DNA of 64,000 nucleotides from DASXKD01 sp963734725 (GTDB lineage Bacteria; Actinomycetota; Actinomycetes; Streptosporangiales; Streptosporangiaceae). The stretch spans positions 1 to 64,000 of the forward strand of contig CAVTIX010000017.1 in assembly GCA_963734725.1 (NCBI GenBank), written 5' to 3'. A program made the position numbers and the translations under genes. The notes beneath the pieces were generated by a model. It worked only from the letters and a program-made list of their open reading frames with translations. It searched no databases and was not told where the DNA came from. Below are positions 17,345-25,984 of this stretch, piece by piece. Position 1 is the first letter of the stretch, and the number at the start of each line of letters is the position of its first letter.

Positions 17345-17770
17345 GTGGCGGCTTGGTTCTGGTATGCGGTCATCGCTGCTGTGCTTTATGGCGCGCATCA
17401 GATCTTCACCCGGATGGCAGCCGATCACATCGGCGAAGGGCTGGGAGGTTTCGTGGTCGAAGCAACCGCGGCGTTGTCGATCTTGTCTTACCTTGCATTC
17501 CTCTGGTTGGCGAATCGGTGGGACCAGAAGTCGAGTCTAAACGGAATTGTTTATTCTGTGCTTACTGGTATCTGCGTAGGCGCAGGAACAATTGCGTTCT
17601 TCCTGCTGTTTCAAAGAGGCGGTCCGCTGTCTTCCGTTCCTGCCATTCTGGCGGGTGGCGCCGCGATCATGGCCGTCGCTGGCATCTTGTTTTTCCGCGA
17701 ACCGCCATCCTGGCAGCGATTCGTCGGCATTGCTTTTGCTGTCATCGGTTTGTTTTTGCTGCGCAAATAG
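17345..17770 (+). CDS. Small EamA/DMT-type membrane transporter, copy 2
   Basis: The 141-residue protein is very close to the product of 10561-10986: same length, same GTG start, the same YGAHQIFTR, GGPLSSVPAILAGGAA and FFREPPSWQR segments, with mostly conservative changes in the rest. The duplicate frame is intact, which argues that it is still useful. It stands between two propeller genes on the other strand. Confidence 0.82.
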   Translation: MAAWFWYAVIAAVLYGAHQIFTRMAADHIGEGLGGFVVEATAALSILSYLAFLWLANRWDQKSSLNGIVYSVLTGICVGAGTIAFFLLFQRGGPLSSVPAILAGGAAIMAVAGILFFREPPSWQRFVGIAFAVIGLFLLRK

Positions 17771-17831
17771 AATCGAGGCTCACAATATGACCTCCGCAGC
17801 TTACCCGGTATTTAAGAGCTAGAGCCGCGAA

Positions 17832-18833
17832 TCATTCGATTTGATAACAGCGAACTTCCGCTTGTTGTGAGCCTCGATGCGGGACAGCTACGAATAAGAC
17901 GTCGCGTTCCGAAACAAAAAGTCCGGTACGAGCGCCATCCGCTGTACCGATCGTGGTTGAGACTTTATAGGTATTTGGATCGATTTGGTCGATGACGTCG
18001 ATTTTTCCCGCTCCGCAGATCGCGTATACACGCTGGCGCTTCGCATCGTAGAAGAGATCGTCGCAATCGCCGGAGATATCGATCTTTGCAATAACATCGC
18101 CCGAATCTGTGTTGAGCACGACCAGCCTGGGTGGAAGGCGGCAGCCGACGAACAATCGATGGTTAGTCTCATCCAGAGCCATCGGGAAATTAGAGAACGC
18201 TAAATCTGTTCTCCATGTCGCGATTACTTTCTTTTGGTCTCGATCGATCACTGCAACGTGACGCGAATTCGGCACATTGACGAAAATCCGACGGCCGCTC
18301 TTCTCTAGCTGAAACGCTTCGGGATGAGCGCTCAATTTGATCGAACCAACCTGCTTTCCGTCCGACGCGTTAATGATAGCGATACCGCCGCTTCCGAATC
18401 CGACGTAGATCTTCTTGGCGGCATCGTCGTAGCGAGCGTTATCGGCATCATCTTTAAGGTCGATTTCGCTTAGCTGTTGGAAAGATTTGCCATCGTAGAT
18501 TCTGCAAATTCCCCCTCGATCATTAGCGACAAATATTCGATCGCCGTCCGGAATGTAGGCAACGCCTTGAGGTGATCCGAGGCCAGTAATGGAATGAACC
18601 CGTTCGCCGTTGCGAGGATCGATTACTTCAAGGCTGTTGTTTCCCAACGCGCAGACGAACAATCGCTGGCCTGATGGATCAGAAGCGAAGTGGTCGATTC
18701 GTCCTTCGACGCCCGGCAATTGAATCGTTTGTTTGAGTTTGAGCGGCGCGGATTGGGCATTGCTTGTCGCCGCTGCATAGCAACAAAGTAGCGCGACCCT
18801 GCAAACTTTCTTCGAGCTGAACGTTAGCTTCAA
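17832..18833 (-). CDS. YncE-like beta-propeller protein, exported, second
   Basis: The 333-residue protein has a signal peptide (up to about SNAQSA) and six or so propeller blades: RLFVCALGNNSLEVIDP, RIFVANDRGGICRIYDG, KIYVGFGSGGIAIIN and RIFVNVPNSRHVAVIDR. It resembles the propeller at 16171 only in fold. Two cysteine pairs in the fifth and sixth blades (VGCRLPP, SGDCDDL, YAICGAG) might form disulfides. Its start codon overlaps the stop of the DUF1259 gene upstream by four bases, so they are coupled. Confidence 0.8.
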   Translation of the reverse strand: MKLTFSSKKVCRVALLCCYAAATSNAQSAPLKLKQTIQLPGVEGRIDHFASDPSGQRLFVCALGNNSLEVIDPRNGERVHSITGLGSPQGVAYIPDGDRIFVANDRGGICRIYDGKSFQQLSEIDLKDDADNARYDDAAKKIYVGFGSGGIAIINASDGKQVGSIKLSAHPEAFQLEKSGRRIFVNVPNSRHVAVIDRDQKKVIATWRTDLAFSNFPMALDETNHRLFVGCRLPPRLVVLNTDSGDVIAKIDISGDCDDLFYDAKRQRVYAICGAGKIDVIDQIDPNTYKVSTTIGTADGARTGLFVSERDVLFVAVPHRGSQQAEVRCYQIE

Positions 18834-19241
18834 TTGTGGATCGGTGATGTGACTTCTTGCAGACCCGCAACCAAAAACGCGCCTTTGATTGCCTGAGCTA
18901 AGTCCTTGGCGCGGCCACGGCCCCAGTAATGGAAAAACATCATGCGGGGTTGTTCGTGGGTCATGTGCTGATGGATCGCGACGATGTTTATTTTCTCTTT
19001 GAGCAGCGATCTCGCCGTCGGTTGCAATTCATCTTCGGTCACAGCGAAATCTCCATCGACAACAGCGTCGTCATCGCTGCCAGCGAACGCTGCCCAGGTG
19101 TTTACTCCCATATCCTTGCCGATGTTCGCGCCGTGCATTGTTGCAGGTCTGCCGAATGTGAACTTGACCATTCCATCCTTCGACTCTCCTTGCGCTCCAA
19201 AGATTTCGTTCAGAGGCGCAGCAGTAATTGAATTTTTCTCC
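18830..19241 (-). CDS. DUF1259 (LppY/LpqO-type) protein, 5' end missing
   Basis: The frame contains the DUF1259 core: LNEIFGAQGESKDGMVKFTFGR, NTWAAFAGSDDDAVVDGDF, LTEDEL-like VTEDELQPTARSL, IHQHMTHEQPRMMFFHYWG and a C-terminal helical tail. The domain binds or senses an unknown ligand; actinobacterial relatives are lipoproteins. The signal peptide and the start are missing because the window switches to another genome at about 19,241; the upstream residues on this strand come from the actinomycete side. It would be co-expressed with the propeller gene. Confidence 0.75.
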
Positions 19242-19266
19242 GGCAACCGCGTTGCACCGAAAGAGT
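19241..19266. other. Junction between two unrelated genomes
   Basis: To the left the minus strand reads a DUF1259 gene of moderate GC; to the right the plus strand reads a GC-rich tadB gene that begins in mid-domain (FEHLPDTLQLIA). Both genes are cut, no repeat or integrase lies at the join, and all later genes are of actinomycete type. It is best explained as an assembly or library chimera. Confidence 0.85.
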
Positions 19267-19793
19267 CCTTTGAACATCTGCCGGACACGCTGCAGCTCAT
19301 CGCCAGCGCACTGACAAGGGCCGGCTTCTCGCTGGCCCAGGCGATCGACGCGGTCGTGCGTGAGGACCTTCAGCCCATCGCCGGGGAAGTCTCCCGCGCG
19401 CTGGCCGAGGTCCGGCTTGGCGGCAATCTCGAGGACGGGCTAGACGCCATCGCGGACCGGATGGATTCCGATGACCTGCACTGGACAGTCACGGCAATAC
19501 GTATCCAGCAGGGCGTCGGCGGCAACCTCGCCGAGATTCTGCTCACCATCGCGGGCACGATCCGGGAGCGCGCATTCCTCCGCCGCCACGTACGTGCGCT
19601 CAGCGCGAGGCTGTCCGCCTACGTCCTTGTCGCGCTGCCGGTGCTGATAGGTATCTGGCTGTTCGCCAGTGCAACGCAGTACATGCGCCCGCTCTACACC
19701 ACACCCGTAGGCGAGCTTGCTCTCGGAGCAGCCATAGTGATGGTGGTGCTGGGCACTATCTGGATGCGCAAAATGATCAACATAAAGATCTGA
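19260..19793 (+). CDS. TadB-like pilus assembly protein, 5' truncated
   Basis: The visible 177 residues form the C-terminal half of a type II secretion F-domain protein: FEHLPDTLQLIASALTRAG, GFSLAQAIDAVVRED, GGNLAEILLTIAGTIRER and two membrane helices near the end. TadB sits in the inner membrane and supports the Tad/Flp pilus motor. The 5' part is lost at the junction. The tadC gene starts one base after its stop codon (TGATATG), as is usual in tad operons. Confidence 0.8.
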   Translation, partial: KESFEHLPDTLQLIASALTRAGFSLAQAIDAVVREDLQPIAGEVSRALAEVRLGGNLEDGLDAIADRMDSDDLHWTVTAIRIQQGVGGNLAEILLTIAGTIRERAFLRRHVRALSARLSAYVLVALPVLIGIWLFASATQYMRPLYTTPVGELALGAAIVMVVLGTIWMRKMINIKI

Positions 19794-19794
19794 T

Positions 19795-20706
19795 ATGTCT
19801 GGTTCTATTCTTCTCATCGGTGGGCTCGCAGCCCTCGTGCTGGCGTTTGCGCTCATGGCGGTGGCGGTGATGCCACGGCGGGAAACGCAGCCGAGCGTCG
19901 ACCGGGCGCTGGCCACGATTGACGAGCGGTATACACGCGATGCGGCAAGCACCGGCAAGCAGGCCGACCCGTTCCAGATCCCTGACTGGATGCGGCGCCT
20001 GGCGGTCCGGCTTTCGCAGATAGCGTCGCCACCGTCATGCAGCGCAGGCTCGATATCGCGGGCAACCCGAAGGGCTGGACCTCCGACCGGATGCTCGCTG
20101 TCAAGGGGCTCGGCCTGGTGGCGCTGGGCATGCTCGGCGCACTGTATGGGCTGCGCAACCCGGAGTTGCTCATCGTGGGCGCCGGTCTCGGCGCCGTGAT
20201 CGGTTTCTTCCTGCCCGACCTGCTGCTGTACAACACCGGGCTGAAGCGGCAGCAGCAGATCCCGGTTATCCTGCCGGACGCGCTGGACATGCTGACCAAT
20301 CTGCGTGGAGGCCGGCCTCGGGTTCGACGCCGCGCTCGCGCAGGTCGCGCGCAATACCAAAGGACCGGTGGCCGCGGAATTCTCCCGGGTACTGCAGGAG
20401 ATGCAGATCGGCAAATCCCGTAGCCAGGCGCTGCGGGCCATGGCCGACCGCACCACCGTGCCAGAACTCCAGTCGTTCGTCTCCGCCCTGGTCCAGTCCG
20501 GCGAGATGGGCATACCGGTCGCTCACGTACTGCGCGAACAAGCCAAGGAGATGCGGGTACGCCGCCGCCAGCGGGCCGAAGAGCTGGCGCAGAAGGTCCC
20601 GGTGAAGATCACCTTCCCGCTGATCTTCTGCCTGTTCCCGGCGCTGATGGTAGTGATCCTCGGCCCAGGGGTCATCGAGATCGCACACACGCTGTTTGGC
20701 AAGTAG
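19795..20706 (+). pseudogene. TadC-like pilus assembly protein, two frameshifts
   Basis: The three frames add up to one F-domain protein of about 303 residues. Frame one (ATG 19795) gives the N-terminal helix and linker, up to RRLAVRL near 20007. Frame two gives AFADSVATVMQRRLDIAG and two helices up to LPDALDMLT. Frame three picks up with VEAGLGFDAALAQVARNTKG and runs to LPALMVVIL-type membrane end and stop. An extra A at about 20298 (ACCAATCTG instead of ACCATCTG) explains the second shift. Probably sequencing indels in a normal tadC. Confidence 0.78.
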
Positions 20707-20714
20707 GAGCCATC

Positions 20715-21365
20715 ATGCCCACCGCATCCGGCCGCCGCCGACTCGACGCCGGCAGACTGATCATGGTCCCGGCTATCTCGGTGATCTTGCTTGCCAACCT
20801 GGCCAGCCTGGACCACGGCAGCGCTTCTGGTGCGGCGGGCGTGCTGCGGCTGATAGGCACGGTGCTCACGTGCGTCTTCTACGCGCTCATCATCTTCTGC
20901 TACCTGCGGCGCGGCCCAGCGACCAGCACAAGCGGCTCGGTCACTGCCCACGCCGCGGCCGTGGCCGCCACGTGGCTGCCGTTCGCGCTTCCCCTGCTGC
21001 GCGGCGCGCCGCCCGGAGCGGTCCGCCAGGCACTCGCCGACCTGCTGCTGGTTCTCGGTACCACGTGGGCCGTGTGGTCGCTGTATTACCTTGGCCGCAA
21101 CGTGTCAGTGCTCGCGCAGGTCCGCGGGCTGGCTGACCGTGGCCCCTACCGGTGGGTGCGGCACCCCCTCTATCTCGGTGAGCTCGTCTCCTCGCTCGGT
21201 GTCACTGTTGCCGCCAACAGTCTGGCGGCGGTAGCCATCTGGCTGGTGCTTTGCAGTCTGCAGGTATATCGGGCGCTGCAGGAGGAGCAGGTGCTGCTCC
21301 AGGCCCTGCCGAACTACCGCAGCTACCGGAGCCGCACGGCGGCCCTGGTCCCTGGCCTGTTCTAG
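20715..21365 (+). CDS. ICMT/PEMT-like membrane methyltransferase
   Basis: The 216-residue protein has about five helices and the C-terminal signature of isoprenylcysteine methyltransferase-type and phospholipid methyltransferases: GPYRWVRHPLYLGEL near residue 150, then EEQVLLQALPNYRSYRSRT near the end. It likely transfers a methyl group from SAM to a lipid or lipid-linked substrate at the membrane. It starts nine bases after the tadC stop, so it may share the tad transcript. No substrate can be inferred. Confidence 0.75.
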   Translation: MPTASGRRRLDAGRLIMVPAISVILLANLASLDHGSASGAAGVLRLIGTVLTCVFYALIIFCYLRRGPATSTSGSVTAHAAAVAATWLPFALPLLRGAPPGAVRQALADLLLVLGTTWAVWSLYYLGRNVSVLAQVRGLADRGPYRWVRHPLYLGELVSSLGVTVAANSLAAVAIWLVLCSLQVYRALQEEQVLLQALPNYRSYRSRTAALVPGLF

Positions 21366-21418
21366 CCACCCTGCCAGGCCGCAGGCCGCCCGCGCGCGCC
21401 CACTTTGGGGAGGGCACC

Positions 21419-22309
21419 TTAGCGGGCCAGCAGAACGGCAAGTGGCCCGGCAGCGACGAGGACCAGCGCCAAGATCAGCCAGGCGGCACGGCCCGATCGG
21501 GCCCATTTGGGCCATATGAGGGCCGACGGGGGTGCCGTTGTCTCTTCCGGTACCGGGTCCTCCGGGAATAGCAGGGCCATTTGCGGGGTCGGCTGACCCG
21601 GCAGCACCGGCCGCTTTCGCCGAGCCGGTTTGGCCGGCCGGGACGGCCGCGTCTTCCGTCCTGGCCCCGGTGCGAGAGCCGGCGTCTTCGCCCGGCGGCT
21701 AGCCGCCTTCGTCCGGGCCGTAGGCATCTTTATCCAGCGGGCTGGTTCCTTCGCCAGGCGGCCCTGCTCATGCTCCCGGCGGCTCGACGGCTTCTCCGGG
21801 GGGCCAGTTGCCCCGTCTGCGCGATGTTGCCGATCCGGCTCCAGCTGCGCCGGAGGCGGTGGAGCAGGGACCTGCGGAGGATCAGCTGGCGGGGCCGGGC
21901 CCGGCTCTGGCTGTACCGTGATCTCATCTGCCTGGGCACCCGAGTAGGAGGAGACGCTGAGGGGCGGAAGCTCGTGCGTGGGCGCCTCATCTGCCGGGGG
22001 GCGCGGCAGGGAGGGCCGCACGGACGGCAGCCTCGGCCGCGCGATGACCGCAGGTGGCTGAGGTCCCTTTCCTGCGCCGGGCGTCCGCCGGGGGAGGGAC
22101 GCTGGCCGTTCGGCACGCGGCGCGTGTTCCTGCGGTGACGCTTCGCCCCTCATCGAGTCGAGTGCGTCACGTATGCGCTGCAGGGCATCCTCGGACAGCG
22201 CAGGCGGCCGCACCGGCCTGGCCTCTGGCCTCTGCTTGCCGCCCGGCACCCGCCGATTGCTGGATGGCGCACGCCGCGGAAGAGGCTGGGCAGGACCGTC
22301 TTCTGCCAT
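21419..22309 (-). CDS. Proline/arginine-rich protein with C-terminal membrane anchor
   Basis: The protein of about 296 residues is mostly disordered: proline-rich tracts (PQVPAPPPPAQLEP) and a basic stretch (KAASRRAKTPALAPGPGRKT) come before one C-terminal membrane helix (AWLILALVLVAAGPLAVLLA). An N-terminal helix SEDALQRIRDALDSMRGE is the only clearly folded part. It is probably a cell-envelope protein with its N-terminal body in the cytoplasm. I know no family. Start at ATG 22309; a longer form from GTG 22423 is possible. Confidence 0.55.
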   Translation of the reverse strand: MAEDGPAQPLPRRAPSSNRRVPGGKQRPEARPVRPPALSEDALQRIRDALDSMRGEASPQEHAPRAERPASLPRRTPGAGKGPQPPAVIARPRLPSVRPSLPRPPADEAPTHELPPLSVSSYSGAQADEITVQPEPGPAPPADPPQVPAPPPPAQLEPDRQHRADGATGPPEKPSSRREHEQGRLAKEPARWIKMPTARTKAASRRAKTPALAPGPGRKTRPSRPAKPARRKRPVLPGQPTPQMALLFPEDPVPEETTAPPSALIWPKWARSGRAAWLILALVLVAAGPLAVLLAR

Positions 22310-22799
22310 CGGCCAACCCCCGGCGCTTGGAAGAGGACGCGAGCTCTCGCAGATAAGCCGAGCACACCGCGCCGCCAATCGATCGGTTGACCCCGTTGTC
22401 ATTGGCCAGCGCCGCGCGCGCACCTGCGAAAGACACGCCAGGCGATCTAATAACGTACCGATACTAGCCGGAATCGCCGACGTCCACGCTGGGCTGTGTG
22501 AGGGGCGGCGGGCTAAAACTGGGCGTAGGCCCGATCCGCGAGCGAACCGTCAAGAAATGAATCAAGAAGACCCGATCGACTCCTGGGCGACCGGGCCTCT
22601 GACCTGCACTTACTGGTAGCAGGGACGGCCGCCTGCAGCTCCGCGGGCGTGCCCTAAGGCATGAACGCGGCGTCGGCGCCGCAGGTGCCGCAGGCACCGC
22701 CTTGATACTCGCGGCTGGGCGGCTGGCTGCACTGGGCACGCTGGTCCCCGAACGTGGGTGCGCAATGCAGCGGGTCGGCTAGGAACCTGACTGACCTCG
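22310..22799. other. Intergenic region before tRNA-Thr
   Basis: Upstream sequence of the proline-rich gene and the flank of the tRNA. Short open frames here have no recognisable product. No hairpin or repeat stands out. Confidence 0.35.
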
Positions 22800-22872
22800 A
22801 GCCGGTGAGCGGATTCGAACCGCTGACCTGCCGTTTACAAGACGGCTGCTCTGCCAACTGAGCTACACCGGC
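22800..22872 (-). tRNA. tRNA-Thr (anticodon TGT)
   Basis: On the minus strand the acceptor stem GCCGGTG/CACCGGC, the D-stem GCTC/GAGC, the anticodon stem GCCGT/ACGGC around loop CTTGTAA (anticodon TGT) and a T-arm with TTCGAAT all form. The discriminator is T and no CCA is encoded. Ordinary actinomycete tRNA-Thr; nothing duplicated around it. Confidence 0.93.
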
Positions 22873-23265
22873 GGGAAGACCTGTGCATGGTAGCCGACGG
22901 CGGCCCTGACATGCTCTTTCTGGCTCTGAACTGGGCGTATGCTGCCGCTGCCGAGACCCATCCCGGCTCGTACGGAAGCCCGCGCGTCAGATGGGTGTCC
23001 GGCTGACACCGGTCGTAGAGGGCTACTGGCGGCCCTCTGTGCCAAATACGCGCCAAAGTCTTGAAGCCTGGGAGTGCCCGGCAAGCGTCTATCCGGCCTG
23101 CTCGCCGCGGCCAGGATGGCCAGGACCGCAGCGCTGGCGCGCTCTGCGCGGCATGTGTGCGCGTTCCGGGAACACGACGGTCTGCATAAATGTCCGGGGA
23201 ACGACCCCGGCGTTCTGGTCGGCCATCCCGGTTCGCTGAGGGACCGTACTCACGGTCCCGAATAG
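22873..23265. other. Intergenic region
   Basis: No supported gene. A minus-strand open frame crosses the region but its composition is that of a shadow frame and it overlaps the tRNA. No repeat or clear hairpin seen. Confidence 0.35.
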
Positions 23266-23793
23266 TCATTCGGCGCGTCCCCAGGTGCTGGTGATCTTGG
23301 AGTGGGGCCCCGGGCGGACGCTGGCTTGTCCGAAGCGGCGAGCGGCCGCCGTGATCCCGTCTGGTAAATCCACGGATGTGGGTGACATCCCTGGGAGGAG
23401 GTGGTGGCTCATTTGACGCTGGATGATACGCAGGTTGACCGTCATGCTGATGGTCACCAGCAGCAGGAAGATCCCAAGCGGCGCCACAATCCCCGGGACG
23501 ATTGCGGGGACCACGTTGTTGCCGTCCGCTAGCGACTGGAGGGCCATCGACAGCGCGACCATCTGCAGGGCCCCGTTGATAACCCCTACGAGGTAGGCCC
23601 AAATAAGCAGCCTGCCTGCCCGGGTGACTACTGAGTCCAGCCAAGCGTCATCTTGGGCCGGCGAGGGGGTGGGGAGGTTGCGGCTGATTTGGTCTCTTGC
23701 GCCCATCAGGTCGGCGATGGACACGACGCTGGCCAGTGCGATCACCGGCGCAGCAGCGCCGACGGTCACCCAGAACGACTCATGGAAGGACAC
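23266..23793 (-). CDS. Membrane protein of unknown function
   Basis: The 175-residue protein has three hydrophobic segments: residues about 8-30 (VTVGAAAPVIALASVVSIADLM), 62-85 (LLIWAYLVGVINGALQMVALS) and 97-118 (VPGIVAPLGIFLLLVTISM). The C-terminal 45 residues are soluble. No motif of a known family is visible. Codon use fits the GC-rich neighbours, so it is likely real. It is not in an obvious operon. Confidence 0.55.
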   Translation of the reverse strand: MSFHESFWVTVGAAAPVIALASVVSIADLMGARDQISRNLPTPSPAQDDAWLDSVVTRAGRLLIWAYLVGVINGALQMVALSMALQSLADGNNVVPAIVPGIVAPLGIFLLLVTISMTVNLRIIQRQMSHHLLPGMSPTSVDLPDGITAAARRFGQASVRPGPHSKITSTWGRAE

Positions 23794-23846
23794 CGAGGCA
23801 GTCTGGCACTTTCACGTACTGCTCGGTGGGCCAACCTTCGAAAGAT

Positions 23847-24140
23847 GTGACTAAGGTGCCGGGCAAGTGGCTGGCCGCCCGTGCTATCGGAGGAGCCTTG
23901 TCGCAGGTTGCACGGGACACGCTGCGCGGCGCGGTCTGCTTCGGTCTGTTCCTGCTCGACTATGCCCTCCTCGCGATGCTCCTTGGCGGCCAGGAGCACG
24001 GGATGGCGCCGCGACGGCACCAGCGGCGGGGGCCCAGTCTGACATCCCGCTACCGGGGGCCAGGCCATACCGCGGCCCGGTCATGCACCCGTAGCACACC
24101 GCTGCCAGCGTCGGGTCGGTTACAGATTGCGGCTCGGTAA
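23847..24140 (+). CDS. Possible small membrane protein
   Basis: A GTG-initiated frame of about 97 residues begins with a basic segment (KVPGKWLAARAIGG), has one clear membrane helix (GAVCFGLFLLDYALLAMLLGG) and a basic tail. No family is recognised. The GTG at 23856 is an equally good start. It could be spurious, but the helix preceded by a charged N-terminus is coding-like. Confidence 0.35.
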   Translation: MTKVPGKWLAARAIGGALSQVARDTLRGAVCFGLFLLDYALLAMLLGGQEHGMAPRRHQRRGPSLTSRYRGPGHTAARSCTRSTPLPASGRLQIAAR

Positions 24141-24410
24141 CGACCACGACATGCGGGTCATACCCGCGTATAACTGGAGCGTCCACTCCCACTACGGCGC
24201 AAACTGTAGCCTTGTGGCGCAGGGAAGGGAGCACTCCAGGGAAGCCGACGTGTTCGCTCCGTGCAGGGCTGCTGTCCCACGTGAACGCGGGAAGGGAAAG
24301 CCCTGGAGTAATTGCACTATCAACGGCCTGGCCTCTTGCTAAGCCGTTTCTATCGCCGTTTCAGTTCGTTACCGAAGGCTTGGCACAGATGTTCTGAGTG
24401 GGGAAGCATC
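24141..24410. other. Upstream region of the NarL-type regulator
   Basis: Less GC-rich than its surroundings, with no supported gene. It probably holds the promoter of the regulator gene, though no clear -10/-35 pair can be assigned. The nearest purine-rich stretch to the ATG is GTGGGGAAG, about 6 bases upstream. Confidence 0.4.
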
Positions 24411-25433
24411 ATGCCGATTCGTCTGGCTATAATTGATGAGCACACGCTCATCCGCTATGGCATGAGTGAACTCGCCGCCCAGCATTCTGACATTGAGATC
24501 GTAGCCGAGTGCCGGTCGGCGGCTGACGCGCGGCGCATGATCGTTGCGGTACAGCCGGATGTGGTGACCGTCGAGGTCGGCCTGCCCGACGGTGATGGCC
24601 TGCGGCTAGCCCGGGAGTTTCGGGACCGCCATCCAGGCCTCGGTATCGTCGTCCTCACCTCACAGCATGAAGACGACGTGCTGTTCCAGGCCCTGGAAAC
24701 CGGGGTGTCGGCCTTCGTCGCCAAAACCGCACCGCTGACAGAGATGCTCGCGGCAATCCGGCATGCCGCCGTCGCAGCCTCATCATTCACCGCATCGGGA
24801 CTGGCGGTGGCCCTCGCCCGGCGCCGTACCCTGCAGGACCGGCTCGTGCTCAGCCGCCGGGAGCGGGAAGTGCTGCGCCTGCTGCACGACGGGCTGTCCA
24901 TTCCCGCCATCGCGATGGCCCTGTTCATCAGCCACTCCACGGCGAAGACCTATGTGGCGCGGTTGTATGAGAAGCTCGGCGCGGCGAACCGGGCGCAGGC
25001 GCTGATGACCGCCATGCATTACGGCCTGATCCACTATGGGCAGGAGGAGCCGTCCTCGGTCCCGGGTCCGCTGAATTCTCCGGCCAGAGCCTTGGTACAG
25101 CGCACCCGGTTAGGCCCATCTTTACGCCTGCCCGCTTGCTGCGCCGCCCTGAGAATTCCCCGGGCTGGTGCAGGTCTGCGTGCGCCTGGTCGCGGGGAAG
25201 AGCTCAGCGGCCGATGTCGTCTGAAGATCGAGAAAACGGGATGGCTGTTACGTGGCCCCTGGTGCGGCTGGGCCCTGTCCCGGTGCGCTGCCCATGGCGG
25301 TTGTTCCTTGAGTGGTTTTGGCCAACCGGCCCAGCAGGCGGATCGCCACCCGGCTGTAGGCATCGCGTACGCGCCGGGCCACATCATGGTGTTGTCGTTG
25401 ACGCCACGGCCGCACCAGCACGCAGGGACGTGA
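24411..25433 (+). CDS. NarL/LuxR-type response regulator with Glu at the phosphosite and odd tail
   Basis: Residues 1-120 are a receiver, but the phospho-acceptor position holds Glu55 (VVTVEVGLPDGDG) instead of Asp, with D9-E10 at the acidic pair. Residues about 144-195 are a LuxR-type HTH (LSRREREVLRLLHDG, ISHSTAKTYVARLYEKLG). Normal members end near residue 215; here the frame runs on to 340 with a low-complexity basic, Cys-rich tail that looks like read-through of intergenic DNA. Glu at this site often mimics the phosphorylated state. The true end may lie upstream if a stop was lost by an indel after 25060. Confidence 0.8.
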   Translation: MPIRLAIIDEHTLIRYGMSELAAQHSDIEIVAECRSAADARRMIVAVQPDVVTVEVGLPDGDGLRLAREFRDRHPGLGIVVLTSQHEDDVLFQALETGVSAFVAKTAPLTEMLAAIRHAAVAASSFTASGLAVALARRRTLQDRLVLSRREREVLRLLHDGLSIPAIAMALFISHSTAKTYVARLYEKLGAANRAQALMTAMHYGLIHYGQEEPSSVPGPLNSPARALVQRTRLGPSLRLPACCAALRIPRAGAGLRAPGRGEELSGRCRLKIEKTGWLLRGPWCGWALSRCAAHGGCSLSGFGQPAQQADRHPAVGIAYAPGHIMVLSLTPRPHQHAGT

Positions 25434-25651
25434 GCATGATCAGCGTGCCAGCTGCCTGGGCGGCTGCCGGCCCGGCCAGTGGCAATAGCGGCGGCTCACG
25501 GCGACGCTAGGGACTGTGCCCGCCGCACGGCCGAGCCAGCCGGAGGCGACGGTGCCAAGTGATAGGCGACACTGGCCGCTGTTGCGGGATAATCGGGCAT
25601 GCTCGGTCGGCTGCGTTGCTGGCCGCCGACTTTCGATGGGGAGGCTGGGCA

Positions 25652-25984
25652 GTGATCAACAAGCTGATGAGAAGGACCGGGACCATCTTGCTGCCCGTTG
25701 CCGCGTGGCTCATCTGGGTCCGCGGCTACAGCCGCTGCGCCGGGTTGCATGTTGACAGTGCGCCACGGAGCTGCCAGGAGGCCGTCGGGGCGTGCACCCT
25801 GGGCATTGTTTTGGCGATGACCGGGGGCTTGCTCAATGCCCTGAGCATGATCCCGACTCGTCCCCTCCCGCCAGCCAGGCGGCAGGCGCATGACAGCATC
25901 AGCCGAATCGACCAGTACCGGATAGCCCAGTACTTCCCAGACCTTCCCGATGTGATGAACGTCGATTTCGGACCGGCCAGGTAG
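25652..25984 (+). CDS. Small membrane protein, hypothetical
   Basis: From GTG 25652 the frame encodes about 110 residues with two hydrophobic segments (GTILLPVAAWLIWVRG and LGIVLAMTGGLLNALSM), two cysteines between them (YSRCAGLHVDSAPRSCQEAV) that could pair outside the membrane, and a soluble tail. No family is recognised. Composition matches its neighbours. The long upstream frame extension is less likely to be translated. Confidence 0.45.
   Translation: MINKLMRRTGTILLPVAAWLIWVRGYSRCAGLHVDSAPRSCQEAVGACTLGIVLAMTGGLLNALSMIPTRPLPPARRQAHDSISRIDQYRIAQYFPDLPDVMNVDFGPAR

Noticed and set aside
19241..19266. Natural horizontal transfer of a large actinomycete block
   Set aside because: No integrase, repeat or boundary signal, and both flanking genes are cut; a chimera is simpler.
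22835..23644. 269-codon minus-strand frame overlapping the tRNA
   Set aside because: It overlaps tRNA-Thr and a membrane-protein gene frame and has random Arg/Pro/Gly composition.
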